Positions 26,864-34,964 of a DNA stretch of 64,000 bases are shown here, in pieces; positions within the stretch are counted from its first letter, which is position 1; every line of letters begins with the position of its first letter. The notes beneath the pieces were generated by a model. The model had not been told where the DNA came from. It searched no databases and saw nothing but the letters and a program-made list of their open reading frames with translations. The translations under genes were made by a program, and so were the position numbers. Origin of the DNA: Flavobacteriaceae bacterium (GTDB taxonomy: Bacteria > Bacteroidota > Bacteroidia > Flavobacteriales > Flavobacteriaceae); the NCBI GenBank assembly GCA_029243165.1, contig JAQWSN010000005.1, positions 215,839 to 279,838 of the forward strand, in the 5' to 3' direction.

Positions 26864-29800
26864 TCATGAATAACTTTTTATTGATTTTTTAAATTCTAAC
26901 GTTTCATCTTTTATTGATAATTTTCCGATAGCGTTCAAACTTACCTTGATAGGGTTGTGTGTCTGCCAACCGGTCTTGCGATGACCAAAATTATTGATAC
27001 GTACATAATAAGGGGATTCCGTAATGGAAGTATCATTGTGATGTACCAAACGAAATTCATAAAACTTACTGGAAAGCTTTTGGACCCTGTAAAGGTGTTT
27101 TGCTAAAAAACTCTTCGACTCATTTTCAATAGTCAACTGTGTTTCCTCTATGTCGAGTAAAAATAAATCGTTTATCTGTAATGTAGTTACAAATTCAACT
27201 CCATCCTCTGGAAGTTGAAAAACAGGCTCACCAAAACGAAATCTACGAACAGCCTCCCAAAAAGTAACAACATGCTCACAATATTCATGGGATTGATTTA
27301 GATAGATCAATACATGATGATTGTTTCTCAAATTTACATACTGATTCTCACCATTCTTCACTTGAACAACTCCACTTAACATCTCCCTTATTCTGACTTT
27401 CTTTATGGGAACATTGTCTCCTTTTGTATTGGTCATAAATACTTTTGGAATAGAGTACCCTTCATCATTTTTGCTAAAAAATGCTTTATTAGGAATGCTA
27501 TCTGCTGAAAATCCTCCAGCAGCTTCAATAGCATCTATCACAACTTTTCTTACTTCTACATCTACAATTTTAGAAACTTGTTTTTTCGTTTTGATTTGAC
27601 TTAAATTTTTTCGAATATGATAGGCCTCCTGTTGATCTTCTGGAGATTTTCTCTTACCTAGTAAGGTTTCTTTATGTAATGAGCCTCTAACCGATAAACA
27701 AAAATTTTCATAGTGCCGATCACCGTTTCTTGTTCTGTGTTTTCTACTTGAAATTAACTTGTTTACTTTTTTATGTGAAACCAATACCGAGTTAATATGA
27801 CACTCCAAATCGTCTTGAAAACCTTTGTATGGTTCGGGAAACTCTATTCTATTTCCTGATGGATGATATTTGTTTTCATTTGCTAACAGTTCAATGTATT
27901 CTTTTGATCGATTTGCATTAATGTAGGCCAAAAGAATATTGTAGCGATAATCGAGTTGAGAGGATTCATAAATTTCCGGACTGAAAATTTGATGTAACCT
28001 CCACTTTTCAATAAACATGAGTGTAGACTGTCCTGGTGAAATGCTAACTTTTTCAACCCCTTGAGACAAATAATTTTTAAGATTTCGGCTTAAAATATTC
28101 GCATCCATTAACTGATGCTTAAGAGGATCTCTATGGTTATGTTTTTTTACAAAACGTTTAAATTTTCTGAAACTTGAAGGAAAGGATTTATTGTTAGAAA
28201 ACAACCTTGCGGCTCTTTTTACAACGGTACTCCATTCTTCTGAATTGTAGGTGTTAAAATATTCGTAAGGGCTAAAGTCTAAAATATTTTTTGAGAAGGA
28301 TTTTATGCAAAGTGCTTTGTTCCAATGACTGTCGTTTAGAGAATATTTCCATGGTTGAATGTAAACAACTTTTACTGCTTCGGTAAATAATTCCGTAATT
28401 GGGATATGAGCTCCTGTGTAGGGGCAGGTTTGCTTACATTCTTCCCATAATTCGTATTTAGTTAGATTCATTGGGGTAATGTTTTCTGCACGTTCACCGA
28501 GAAGCTCAATATATCTTGCCCTTAAGGCTTCTCTTCTTTTTTGGTCTAATTTATTCAGATAGCGCTGAAATTTATTGAGTTTAATATTTGCACTTAGTTC
28601 CGCTTGAATCTCATGGATTGTACCAAATTCTTTGATAAGTTCATTCAGGATTTTTCTCAACTGAAAAGTTGTGTTTACTAAATGAGGGTTTTTAAAATCT
28701 CTAATTTGCTTGTCGTCTTCTTTACTTACAGGAAATTTTGAAAGCCGCTTAATTTGTTTTTCCTCAGTTTCTACTCCGTAAAGTTTGGAAACATTGAGGT
28801 CTAACAATGCCATTTCCTCCTCCAGAAAATCCTTTAATTTGGGTATAAATTCTCCATTTTTATTGTCTTTATACAGATTTGAAACCGTCTTTATCACATA
28901 GCTTACATCTCTATCGTCAATGGTTTTCCATCTCTCACCCAAACAATTTTTTACACCTGCAAGAATTACTGCAAGATCATAAACTACCCCTCGTTTTAAA
29001 AAATACAAAATCCCTCGAGCTGCCTTCTTACTGATAGGGGCATAATTTTTATCCAATTGGATGGAGGAGATTTTTTTAGCTTGAAAATCATCAAATCCCC
29101 ATTGATTTATGAAGTATGTCTTTAGCAGAGATACATTATTAAAAAAATACAGATTATGCCAAATATCTTCTCTATCCTTTTCACTCATCTCAAACCAGGA
29201 GGCACCAAAAAGTTGAGGATGAGATAGTGTTGCATTAACGAAGGATCCCTTAATTAATTCGTCTTCTTTGATATTGTAATGGCCCTCTCTGTTTTCAAAA
29301 TGATTTACAACTCTATTGAAATCAAATCGTTTATGAGTCAAAAAGAAATCCTTGGCGATTCTGCGATCTCTTGGAGATAAATAAATTCCATTTCTTTTAA
29401 GAGAATTTGCCCGGCGGTAGGCAAGCACTTCTTGAAAAGTTAAACTCGATACACAGCATTTTGGTTTTTTAGGCTCATAATGACAACGTCCAATTCTGAA
29501 TTTTTGAGACTTTAAAGGTCGCTGGAAAAATATGGCTCCTTTTTCAATTGAAGTTTGGACCTGATTTCCAATGAGATCAATTTTTAATTCCTCTGTAAGC
29601 CCTTTGTGAAATTGCTTTTGATAATTCCAGATTTGCAGCAATTCTTCCTGAAACATTTCTCTAGTCAAATACCGATTTCGCAATCGTTCATTTGTGTAAC
29701 GATACGTTTGATTTTCTTTAGGTAGAACAGTATTCAAATAACTCCCAAGTGTCTTTTCTTTGAGGTTTTTAAGGGTATGATTGATTCCTATCCGGTCTTG

Positions 29801-30289
29801 CATTGGAGAGCCATAGTACATGGTGGTCTCTTTTTTACCTCTATTTCTTTCAGATACTGGAAATCCTCTTCTGAGAGTAATTTGATAGAAAATACGTCCC
29901 AATTCTTTTAAATCCAAAGGCTCTTTCAACGCTTTTGCTCGAAGTTCATAAGGGTTGAGTCTAAACCAAGACTTCAATTCTAAATCTGGAAAGGCTTTTT
30001 GTTTTTTATAATTAATAAGCCCCTCTTCAGTTAATTGACACATTAAATTTTTAACCAAAAGATTTAAAACTTTTATTTTTCTTTTTCTTCTTCTTTGATA
30101 TCTTAAACGAGTGGTTCTTTTTCCTCTTTTAAATGCTCTTTTCGAAAGCTCTCTTTTTCCGGATCCATAATTTTCAGAGGCAATAGGAAAAATGCGACTA
30201 CCTACAGAAATGATTTTCTTACTATCAGAATCTAACAATACCCAACCTATCGCATTTACATCAATGGAAAGTCCTAGTAGATTTGGCAT
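26864..30289 (-). CDS. Nuclease-dead Cas9 homologue (type II-C architecture)
   Basis: 1,141-residue Cas9-family protein without adaptation genes. Order: RuvC-I 4-20, arginine-rich bridge helix about 44-82, REC region about 85-510, RuvC-II about 550-585, HNH about 600-680, RuvC-III about 765-830, then a C-terminal PAM-interacting region ending YRVQKLSSKFYEFR and NPIKVSLNAIGKL, as in Bacteroidetes Cas9. Catalytic positions, by alignment to conserved motifs and to N. meningitidis Cas9: RuvC-I GLD is GLS (S8, codon TCC at 30266-30268); RuvC-II E is kept (E564); RuvC-III RHHAxDA is RYNILLA (N784, L787); HNH D-H is V642-Y643 and the catalytic N is S666. Both nuclease sites should be inactive. The frame is intact, the bridge helix and repeat-binding LSVRGSLHKET region remain, so RNA-guided DNA binding may persist. 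It follows the HTH gene by 68 bases on the same strand. A decaying ordinary Cas9 is the alternative, disfavoured by the intact frame. Confidence 0.93.
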   Translation of the reverse strand: MPNLLGLSIDVNAIGWVLLDSDSKKIISVGSRIFPIASENYGSGKRELSKRAFKRGKRTTRLRYQRRRKRKIKVLNLLVKNLMCQLTEEGLINYKKQKAFPDLELKSWFRLNPYELRAKALKEPLDLKELGRIFYQITLRRGFPVSERNRGKKETTMYYGSPMQDRIGINHTLKNLKEKTLGSYLNTVLPKENQTYRYTNERLRNRYLTREMFQEELLQIWNYQKQFHKGLTEELKIDLIGNQVQTSIEKGAIFFQRPLKSQKFRIGRCHYEPKKPKCCVSSLTFQEVLAYRRANSLKRNGIYLSPRDRRIAKDFFLTHKRFDFNRVVNHFENREGHYNIKEDELIKGSFVNATLSHPQLFGASWFEMSEKDREDIWHNLYFFNNVSLLKTYFINQWGFDDFQAKKISSIQLDKNYAPISKKAARGILYFLKRGVVYDLAVILAGVKNCLGERWKTIDDRDVSYVIKTVSNLYKDNKNGEFIPKLKDFLEEEMALLDLNVSKLYGVETEEKQIKRLSKFPVSKEDDKQIRDFKNPHLVNTTFQLRKILNELIKEFGTIHEIQAELSANIKLNKFQRYLNKLDQKRREALRARYIELLGERAENITPMNLTKYELWEECKQTCPYTGAHIPITELFTEAVKVVYIQPWKYSLNDSHWNKALCIKSFSKNILDFSPYEYFNTYNSEEWSTVVKRAARLFSNNKSFPSSFRKFKRFVKKHNHRDPLKHQLMDANILSRNLKNYLSQGVEKVSISPGQSTLMFIEKWRLHQIFSPEIYESSQLDYRYNILLAYINANRSKEYIELLANENKYHPSGNRIEFPEPYKGFQDDLECHINSVLVSHKKVNKLISSRKHRTRNGDRHYENFCLSVRGSLHKETLLGKRKSPEDQQEAYHIRKNLSQIKTKKQVSKIVDVEVRKVVIDAIEAAGGFSADSIPNKAFFSKNDEGYSIPKVFMTNTKGDNVPIKKVRIREMLSGVVQVKNGENQYVNLRNNHHVLIYLNQSHEYCEHVVTFWEAVRRFRFGEPVFQLPEDGVEFVTTLQINDLFLLDIEETQLTIENESKSFLAKHLYRVQKLSSKFYEFRLVHHNDTSITESPYYVRINNFGHRKTGWQTHNPIKVSLNAIGKLSIKDETLEFKKSIKSYS

Positions 30290-30312
30290 ATTGAATTATT
30301 TTTATAGCTTTG
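30283..30312 (+). promoter_or_regulatory. Promoter of the tracrRNA-like gene
   Basis: TTG at 30283-30285, 19 bases, then TAGCTTTG at 30305-30312: an exact match to TAnnTTTG with ideal Bacteroidetes spacing. The -33 element overlaps the first codons of cas9 on the other strand. Predicted transcription start near 30317-30320. Confidence 0.75.
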
Positions 30313-30317
30313 TCATT

Positions 30318-30385
30318 CAATCTTATCACAATAAGGCTAAATGCCGTAGATGAATTCTTAAATCCCGCTTTGGTGGGATTTTTTA
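30318..30385 (+). ncRNA. tracrRNA-like RNA, antisense to the HTH-cas9 intercistronic region
   Basis: Shows the full layout of a short type II-C tracrRNA: anti-repeat (about 30315-30332, ending CACAAT), nexus hairpin GGC (30335-30337) / GCC (30343-30345) in the AAGGCTAAATGCCGTAGATG context typical of type II-C, a linker, and a terminator hairpin. It has its own promoter, runs opposite to cas9 and is about 68 nt long. It should load the Cas9 homologue. Because it is complementary to the mRNA between the HTH gene and cas9, transcription could also affect that mRNA. End coordinates are predicted, not mapped. Confidence 0.82.
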
Positions 30386-30792
30386 TTTAATATAGTTGAC
30401 ATGAAACTTGATTCTACATTAGAATAAAACTCAAGTAACATTTCATAAAGTTCCCAAATAGTTTTTTTTGAATCTTCTTTACTTGATTTGAAATGCTCTT
30501 CATACTCATGTGCAAATTTCAAAGCAAAACCTTTTACCTTTTCAGGTGTAAATTCCTTAGATTTTAAAATGTTGACCTGGTAGGCTGTCTGAACAGCAGC
30601 ATATGCATTACAAACATCCAGTTTTTGAAATAAATTTTGGCAATGTTTTTCGTAGGTCTCTTTTGAAATTTCAAGGAGGTCTCTAATAGTATCACAACTT
30701 AAACCCAGAGCAATCGATTTTAAAATGATAAGCTCTGAGTTAGAGAGTGATTTTTGCATTCGGGATTGGGGTATTTTAACTTTCTTGTTCAC
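30358..30792 (-). CDS. LuxR/GerE-type HTH protein, first gene of the dead-Cas9 operon
   Basis: 144 residues with a GerE-like DNA-binding domain at about residues 14-72 (LSNSELIILKSIALGLSCDTIRDLLEISKETYEKHCQNLFQKLDV), followed by a helical tail of unknown function; no receiver or ligand domain. The frame begins at GTG 30790-30792; an internal ATG (codon 12, at 30757-30759) is another possible start and still keeps the HTH. Its 3' end is shared with the tracrRNA terminator, and cas9 starts 68 bases downstream. Single-domain HTH proteins of this kind may be widespread in Flavobacteriaceae, so the link to Cas9 is positional. Confidence 0.75.
   Translation of the reverse strand: MNKKVKIPQSRMQKSLSNSELIILKSIALGLSCDTIRDLLEISKETYEKHCQNLFQKLDVCNAYAAVQTAYQVNILKSKEFTPEKVKGFALKFAHEYEEHFKSSKEDSKKTIWELYEMLLEFYSNVESSFMSTILNKKSHQSGI
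30361..30385 (+). terminator. tracrRNA terminator, lying inside the HTH gene's last codons
   Basis: AATCCCGC (30361-30368) pairs with GGTGGGATT (30372-30380) including one G-U, followed by TTTTT. On the minus strand the same bases encode the last residues KSHQSGI of the HTH protein. Confidence 0.88.
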
Positions 30793-31025
30793 AGATAAAT
30801 TAGTATTAAAAGCAACATTAGGTTTGCTAAATCCAAAAGTGCTAATAATTGTTTATTCATTTGAACAACCCTAATCAAAGGCTTGATTTATGTAATTTTC
30901 GGTAAATATTGTGTAGTAATTGGATTTTTATTGATCAATTGGTTTGTAAGTATTTTCTTACAATGCGCTTTTGCTTCATGAGATATCAATAAAGATTAGT
31001 ATTTTTGTGTATCAATTTCAAATCC
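30793..31025. promoter_or_regulatory. Divergent intergenic region between the HTH-cas9 operon and the 31-kb gene group
   Basis: 233 bases without a gene. It holds the repeat-like element at 30908-30929, a perfect 7-bp hairpin TTGTAAG-TATTTT-CTTACAA (30943-30962), a short ATCAA/TTGAT inverted repeat near 30874-30887, and a TATTTTTG box at 31000-31007 that is a good -7 element for the small protein at 31026. I see no consensus promoter for the HTH-cas9 direction. Confidence 0.45.
30885..30929 (+). ncRNA. Second possible guide-plus-repeat element upstream of the HTH-cas9 operon
   Basis: Plus-strand 30908-30929 resembles the element at 26751: 16 of 21 positions agree (TTGTG, ATTG, ATTTTT blocks). 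It can pair with the tracrRNA anti-repeat as ATTGTG with 30327-30332 (6 pairs) and 30919-30925 with 30315-30321 (7 pairs, one G-U) around a 5x5 loop. The guide would be the ~23 bases before 30908. No clear promoter was found for it and the region is AT-rich, so chance is possible. Confidence 0.3.
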
Positions 31026-31232
31026 ATGGAATTATTTTTAATCACTTTCGTACTATTGTTTCTAGCTTTTGCCGGGATTTCCATAAAGATTTGGGGCAAA
31101 AAAAATGGTGAGTTTTCAGGTACTTGTGCCAGTCAGAGTCCATTTTTAAATAAAGACAACCAGCCTTGTGGTATGTGCGGTAAAATGCCCGAGGAGTCTG
31201 ACTGCAAAAACACTGTATCGTTCAACAACTAA
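31026..31232 (+). CDS. Small membrane-anchored cysteine-rich protein
   Basis: 68 residues from the ATG at 31026: one N-terminal hydrophobic segment (LFLITFVLLFLAFAGISI) then a soluble tail with cysteines in SGTCASQ, QPCGMCGK and EESDCKN. The four cysteines could bind metal or a cluster. I know it only as a short conserved flavobacterial 'membrane or secreted protein' type. It precedes the ECF sigma gene by 17 bases and is probably co-transcribed. Confidence 0.7.
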   Translation: MELFLITFVLLFLAFAGISIKIWGKKNGEFSGTCASQSPFLNKDNQPCGMCGKMPEESDCKNTVSFNN

Positions 31233-31249
31233 ATTAGTACGTAGGTCTG

Positions 31250-31798
31250 ATGTTTCTGGAAAAAGAAGTGATAGAAAAAGCCAAGGCAAATAACCAACTT
31301 GCCTTCAACAGACTATTCAATAAATATTGGGATCCCGTATTTTCTTTTCTTATTTCTAGAACTGGCGACCCAAACCGTGCTGAGGAATTAGCAATAGAAA
31401 CCTTTTCAAAAGCATTTGATCGAATTGAGGGTTTTGACAATTCGCTTGCCTTTCATTCTTGGATCATGACTATTGCGAAAAATCATCATATCGATAACTT
31501 TAGAAGTTCTAAAAAAAAATCTGCACGTACTCATCAAGTATCAGACTTAAGTACACAAGAAATCTGCAGCAGTGAGCCCTCCCCTGAAGAGCTTTTAATT
31601 TCCAATCAGAACTTGGATCATGTATTGATTCAAATAAAATCTTTGAAGAAAGAATATCGCAACATTCTCAAACTTCGCTATTTTGATAATCTTTCTTTAA
31701 AACAGATTGAAGGGGTATTAAATGAACCAGCCACTACTATTAGAGTCAAGCTTTTTAGAGCAAAAAAAATGTTAGCCAATAAGTTAGATCGTGAGTAA
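31250..31798 (+). CDS. ECF-type RNA polymerase sigma factor
   Basis: 182 residues. Sigma region 2 at about residues 10-85 (FNRLFNKYWDPVFSFLI, AEELAIETFSKAF, WIMTIAKNHHIDNFRSSKKK) and region 4 at about 125-180 (LKKEYRNILKLRYFDNLSLKQIEGVLNEPATTIRVKLFRAKKML). No anti-sigma gene adjoins it. It overlaps the Nramp gene by eight bases and probably forms an operon with it. It is about 0.5 kb from the dead-Cas9 operon but on the other strand. Confidence 0.92.
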   Translation: MFLEKEVIEKAKANNQLAFNRLFNKYWDPVFSFLISRTGDPNRAEELAIETFSKAFDRIEGFDNSLAFHSWIMTIAKNHHIDNFRSSKKKSARTHQVSDLSTQEICSSEPSPEELLISNQNLDHVLIQIKSLKKEYRNILKLRYFDNLSLKQIEGVLNEPATTIRVKLFRAKKMLANKLDRE

Positions 31799-33002
31799 AT
31801 TTAAATTTTCAAAATTAGGTCCAGGACTTTTATTTGCTGGAGCAGCCATTGGTGTATCACACTTAGTTCAATCTACTCGAGCAGGTGCTGACTTTGGTTG
31901 GGGATTGGTTTGGGCACTGTTATTAATCAATCTCTTTAAATATCCTTTTTTTCAATACGGTCCCCGCTACGCTCAAGCCACTGGCGAAACCTTATTAGAT
32001 GGATACTTTAAAATGGGGAAAGGATATCTATGGGCTTATTTTATTCTCAACATTGCCACAATGTTTACTATTCAAAGTGCCGTTACCATAGTAACAGCTG
32101 GATTAGCATCTACTTTATTTGGATTAACATCAAACTTAGTGACTTGGAGTATTGTAATTACACTTTCTTGTAGTGTAATTCTGGTGCTTGGAAAATATCA
32201 ATGGCTGGACAAACTGATCAAAGTCATCATGGTTACTTTAGCTTTGAGTAGTATTTTGGCCGTTAGTGTTGCTTTTATTAAAAACGACACGCCACTTTCA
32301 TTTCAACAGATTTTTCCAGAATCATCCGGATTGCTTTTTCTCATCGCTTTTTTAGGATGGATGCCCGCTCCACTCGATATTTCAATTTGGCATTCTATTT
32401 GGACACTTGAAAAAAACAAAATGCAATCAAAAAACTCGCTTAAAGACAGTTTGTTTGATTTTAATGTAGGTTATGTAGCCACAATAATTCTTGCATTATG
32501 CTTTTTAGGACTTGGAGCATTAGTCATGTTTGGTACGGGCTCACAGTTTTCCAATCAGGGAGGTGCTTTTGCTCAACAATTAATCCAACTGTACACTACT
32601 AACTTAGGTCAAGCTGCTTACGGAATTATTGGTGTCGCAGCTTTTACTACTATGCTGAGTACCACACTAACCACACTGGATGCCTCTCCAAGGGCAATGT
32701 CTAAAACGGTCCAGCTCTTATTTCATAAAGAAAAAAATTATTACCTCCATTGGATGGTCATTTTAACTTTAGGAACTGCTGCAATTTTTCTATTTCTTTT
32801 ATCAGAAATGGGACAATTAGTTCAAATAGCAACAGTACTCTCTTTTATGACTGCTCCTTTGTATTCTTTCTTAAACTACAGATTGGTGATAAGTGATGCA
32901 ATGCCAAAAGAATTTCAACCCAAAAAGGGATTGAAAATCTTGAGTGTATTGGGGATTATTTTCCTGACAAGTTTTACGCTCTATTATCTTTTGAGTCTCT
33001 AA
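31791..33002 (+). CDS. Nramp family divalent metal transporter
   Basis: 403 residues, about eleven hydrophobic segments, GTG start inside the end of the sigma gene. The opening [29 protein letters not shown] corresponds to the Nramp first helix; the canonical DPGN metal motif is replaced by AIGVSH, so this is a divergent member whose metal choice is uncertain. The later [18 protein letters not shown] is conserved in the same branch. Likely inner membrane. Confidence 0.82.
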   Translation: MSKFKFSKLGPGLLFAGAAIGVSHLVQSTRAGADFGWGLVWALLLINLFKYPFFQYGPRYAQATGETLLDGYFKMGKGYLWAYFILNIATMFTIQSAVTIVTAGLASTLFGLTSNLVTWSIVITLSCSVILVLGKYQWLDKLIKVIMVTLALSSILAVSVAFIKNDTPLSFQQIFPESSGLLFLIAFLGWMPAPLDISIWHSIWTLEKNKMQSKNSLKDSLFDFNVGYVATIILALCFLGLGALVMFGTGSQFSNQGGAFAQQLIQLYTTNLGQAAYGIIGVAAFTTMLSTTLTTLDASPRAMSKTVQLLFHKEKNYYLHWMVILTLGTAAIFLFLLSEMGQLVQIATVLSFMTAPLYSFLNYRLVISDAMPKEFQPKKGLKILSVLGIIFLTSFTLYYLLSL

Positions 33003-33021
33003 TCAAGAGTTTGTATCTTTG
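32991..33021 (+). promoter_or_regulatory. Promoter of lipA
   Basis: TTG at 32991-32993 and TATCTTTG at 33014-33021, 20 bases apart, match the Bacteroidetes consensus. The predicted start, near 33027, is only a few bases before the ATG at 33031, giving a very short leader. Confidence 0.7.
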
Positions 33022-33030
33022 TACAAAAGA

Positions 33031-33906
33031 ATGATGATGGAGGTACAAGAAAAAGAAATAAAACATCAAAAAAAACCAGATTGGATTCGTGTAAAGCTCC
33101 CAACAGGTAAAAAATACACTGAACTCAGAGGTTTGGTAGATAAGTACAAACTCAACACCATATGTACCTCGGGTAGTTGTCCTAATATGGGCGAATGTTG
33201 GGCTGAAGGAACCGCAACTTTCATGATCTTAGGAAATATTTGTACCCGTTCTTGTGGTTTTTGTGGTGTGCAAACTGGCAGGCCCAGTGCCGTTGATTGG
33301 GCAGAACCTGAAAAAGTGGCTAATTCCATTAAAATCATGAATATCAAACACGCAGTAATTACTTCTGTGGATCGTGATGATTTAAAAGATATGGGATCCA
33401 TCATTTGGGCTGAAACTGTAAATGCAGTGAGAAGAATCAGTCCGCAAACTACAATGGAAACACTTATTCCAGATTTTCAAGGAAACACTAGAAATATCGA
33501 TCGAATCGTCAAGGTTGCCCCTGAAGTAGTCTCTCATAATATTGAAACTGTTAGAAGGCTTACACGTAAAGTACGTGTACAAGCCAAATACGATACCAGC
33601 TTAGAAGTTCTTCGTTATTTAAAAGAGAGTGGCATAGAAAGAACCAAGTCAGGGATTATGTTGGGGCTAGGAGAAAAAGAAGAAGAAGTGATGGAAGCCC
33701 TTCACGACTTAAGAAAAGTAAATGTAGATGTAGTAACCCTTGGACAATACCTCCAACCAAGCAAAAAACACCTACCTGTTCAGCAGTTTATCACACCCGA
33801 TGTTTTTAAAAAATTAGAGGTTTTTGCTCTCGATTTAGGTTTTAGACATGTAGAAAGTGGTCCGCTTGTTCGTTCTTCTTACAAGGCTCACAAACACATT
33901 GCTTAA
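33031..33906 (+). CDS. lipA: Lipoyl synthase
   Basis: Radical SAM enzyme that inserts two sulfurs into protein-bound octanoyl groups. The auxiliary cluster motif is [12 protein letters not shown] and the radical-SAM motif [10 protein letters not shown]; the SSYKAHKH ending includes the RSSY serine that ligates the auxiliary cluster. About 291 residues from ATG 33031; the frame extends to a TTG at 33019 but the -7 promoter box lies there. Confidence 0.97.
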   Translation: MMMEVQEKEIKHQKKPDWIRVKLPTGKKYTELRGLVDKYKLNTICTSGSCPNMGECWAEGTATFMILGNICTRSCGFCGVQTGRPSAVDWAEPEKVANSIKIMNIKHAVITSVDRDDLKDMGSIIWAETVNAVRRISPQTTMETLIPDFQGNTRNIDRIVKVAPEVVSHNIETVRRLTRKVRVQAKYDTSLEVLRYLKESGIERTKSGIMLGLGEKEEEVMEALHDLRKVNVDVVTLGQYLQPSKKHLPVQQFITPDVFKKLEVFALDLGFRHVESGPLVRSSYKAHKHIA

Positions 33907-34929
33907 TTAGTGATCCTTCTTTACAAGGAGTGAATCAAATTGTGTTTTCATGGTTTGAGTAAGAAACTCCATTTCTATGGGAAGAAAAAATAGATTTTCA
34001 TCTTTCATAAGGGGTTCCAGTCGGGTGAAGTCCTTTTCTGTGGTTAAAATAACTCTTCCCTTTTGCATTTTCTTGATTGTCTGAATATCTTTTAAAGAAA
34101 AAAAATGATGATCTGGAAAAGTAAGATGGTCAAATTTCAACTGAACTGACATCAAATATTCTGTCAAAGGTTCTGGATTGGCAATCCCAGTAACCAATAA
34201 ACTAGACGGCTGTAATTCATTTAAAGGTTTTTTGTGTTTTTTATTTTGTACTGTAGCACTGTATTTTATTTTAGTAAAAAACAGCTTTTGATGATGCTTT
34301 AAGTTAAGACTTTGGCTAAAAGTATTCATCTCCTCATCCGATAGTTTATCAGGGCATTTGGTAACTACTAAAATGTCTGCCCTTTCAGCGCCCGACTTCA
34401 CTTCCCTTAAATTTCCCAAAGGCAAGAGCGAATCTGAGAAATACGGTGCTCGGTATGTGGTAGTTAATATCATTTGAGAAGGACGAACATAACGATGCTG
34501 CATTACATCATCTAATAAAAGAAGATCCACAGTAGGGTTCATCTCTTTCAATCTTTTTATCCCCGAGATACGTTTTTCAGCTACAACAACTGTAGTATTT
34601 TTATGTTTTGAAAAAAACTGAAAGGGCTCATCGCCTATTGTTGAAGCTGTACTATTTACATCCGCAACAACTACTCCGGTGGTTTGGCGTCCATAACCTC
34701 TACTGAGAACTGCAACTCGGTGGTTATTTTTCAAGTATGAAATCAAATAATCAATAACTACTGACTTTCCTGTTCCACCTACCGATAAATTCCCTACTCC
34801 AATACTTGGCATCGGTATTAAATGACTTTTCAAAACTCCCCAATCGAATAATTTATTGCGAACTACAACGACAGCCCAATAAATTGGAGTAAAAGGGTAG
34901 AGTAAAATTCGCCACAAATTCATGGCCAT
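33907..34929 (-). CDS. lpxK: Tetraacyldisaccharide 4'-kinase
   Basis: Phosphorylates the lipid A precursor at the inner membrane. 340 residues. N-terminal hydrophobic segment (ILLYPFTPIYWAVVVV), P-loop variant IGVGNLSVGGTGKSVVIDYL, SRGYGRQTTG, GDEPFQFF and LLLDDVMQHR (HR-type catalytic region). It ends one base after lipA, convergently. Confidence 0.95.
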   Translation of the reverse strand: MAMNLWRILLYPFTPIYWAVVVVRNKLFDWGVLKSHLIPMPSIGVGNLSVGGTGKSVVIDYLISYLKNNHRVAVLSRGYGRQTTGVVVADVNSTASTIGDEPFQFFSKHKNTTVVVAEKRISGIKRLKEMNPTVDLLLLDDVMQHRYVRPSQMILTTTYRAPYFSDSLLPLGNLREVKSGAERADILVVTKCPDKLSDEEMNTFSQSLNLKHHQKLFFTKIKYSATVQNKKHKKPLNELQPSSLLVTGIANPEPLTEYLMSVQLKFDHLTFPDHHFFSLKDIQTIKKMQKGRVILTTEKDFTRLEPLMKDENLFFLPIEMEFLTQTMKTQFDSLLVKKDH

Positions 34930-34964
34930 TAAGATAAATATTATATTTGTGATGATTCCGATCT

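Noticed and set aside
30389..30396. Eight-base match to the 3' end (seed) of the 26.75-kb guide candidate
   Set aside because: Eight bases in AT-rich DNA are expected by chance, and adjoining bases do not match; not used as a target claim.
26722..31025. A normal CRISPR array with several repeats and spacers
   Set aside because: I found only isolated repeat-like copies, no regular repeat-spacer series in the window.
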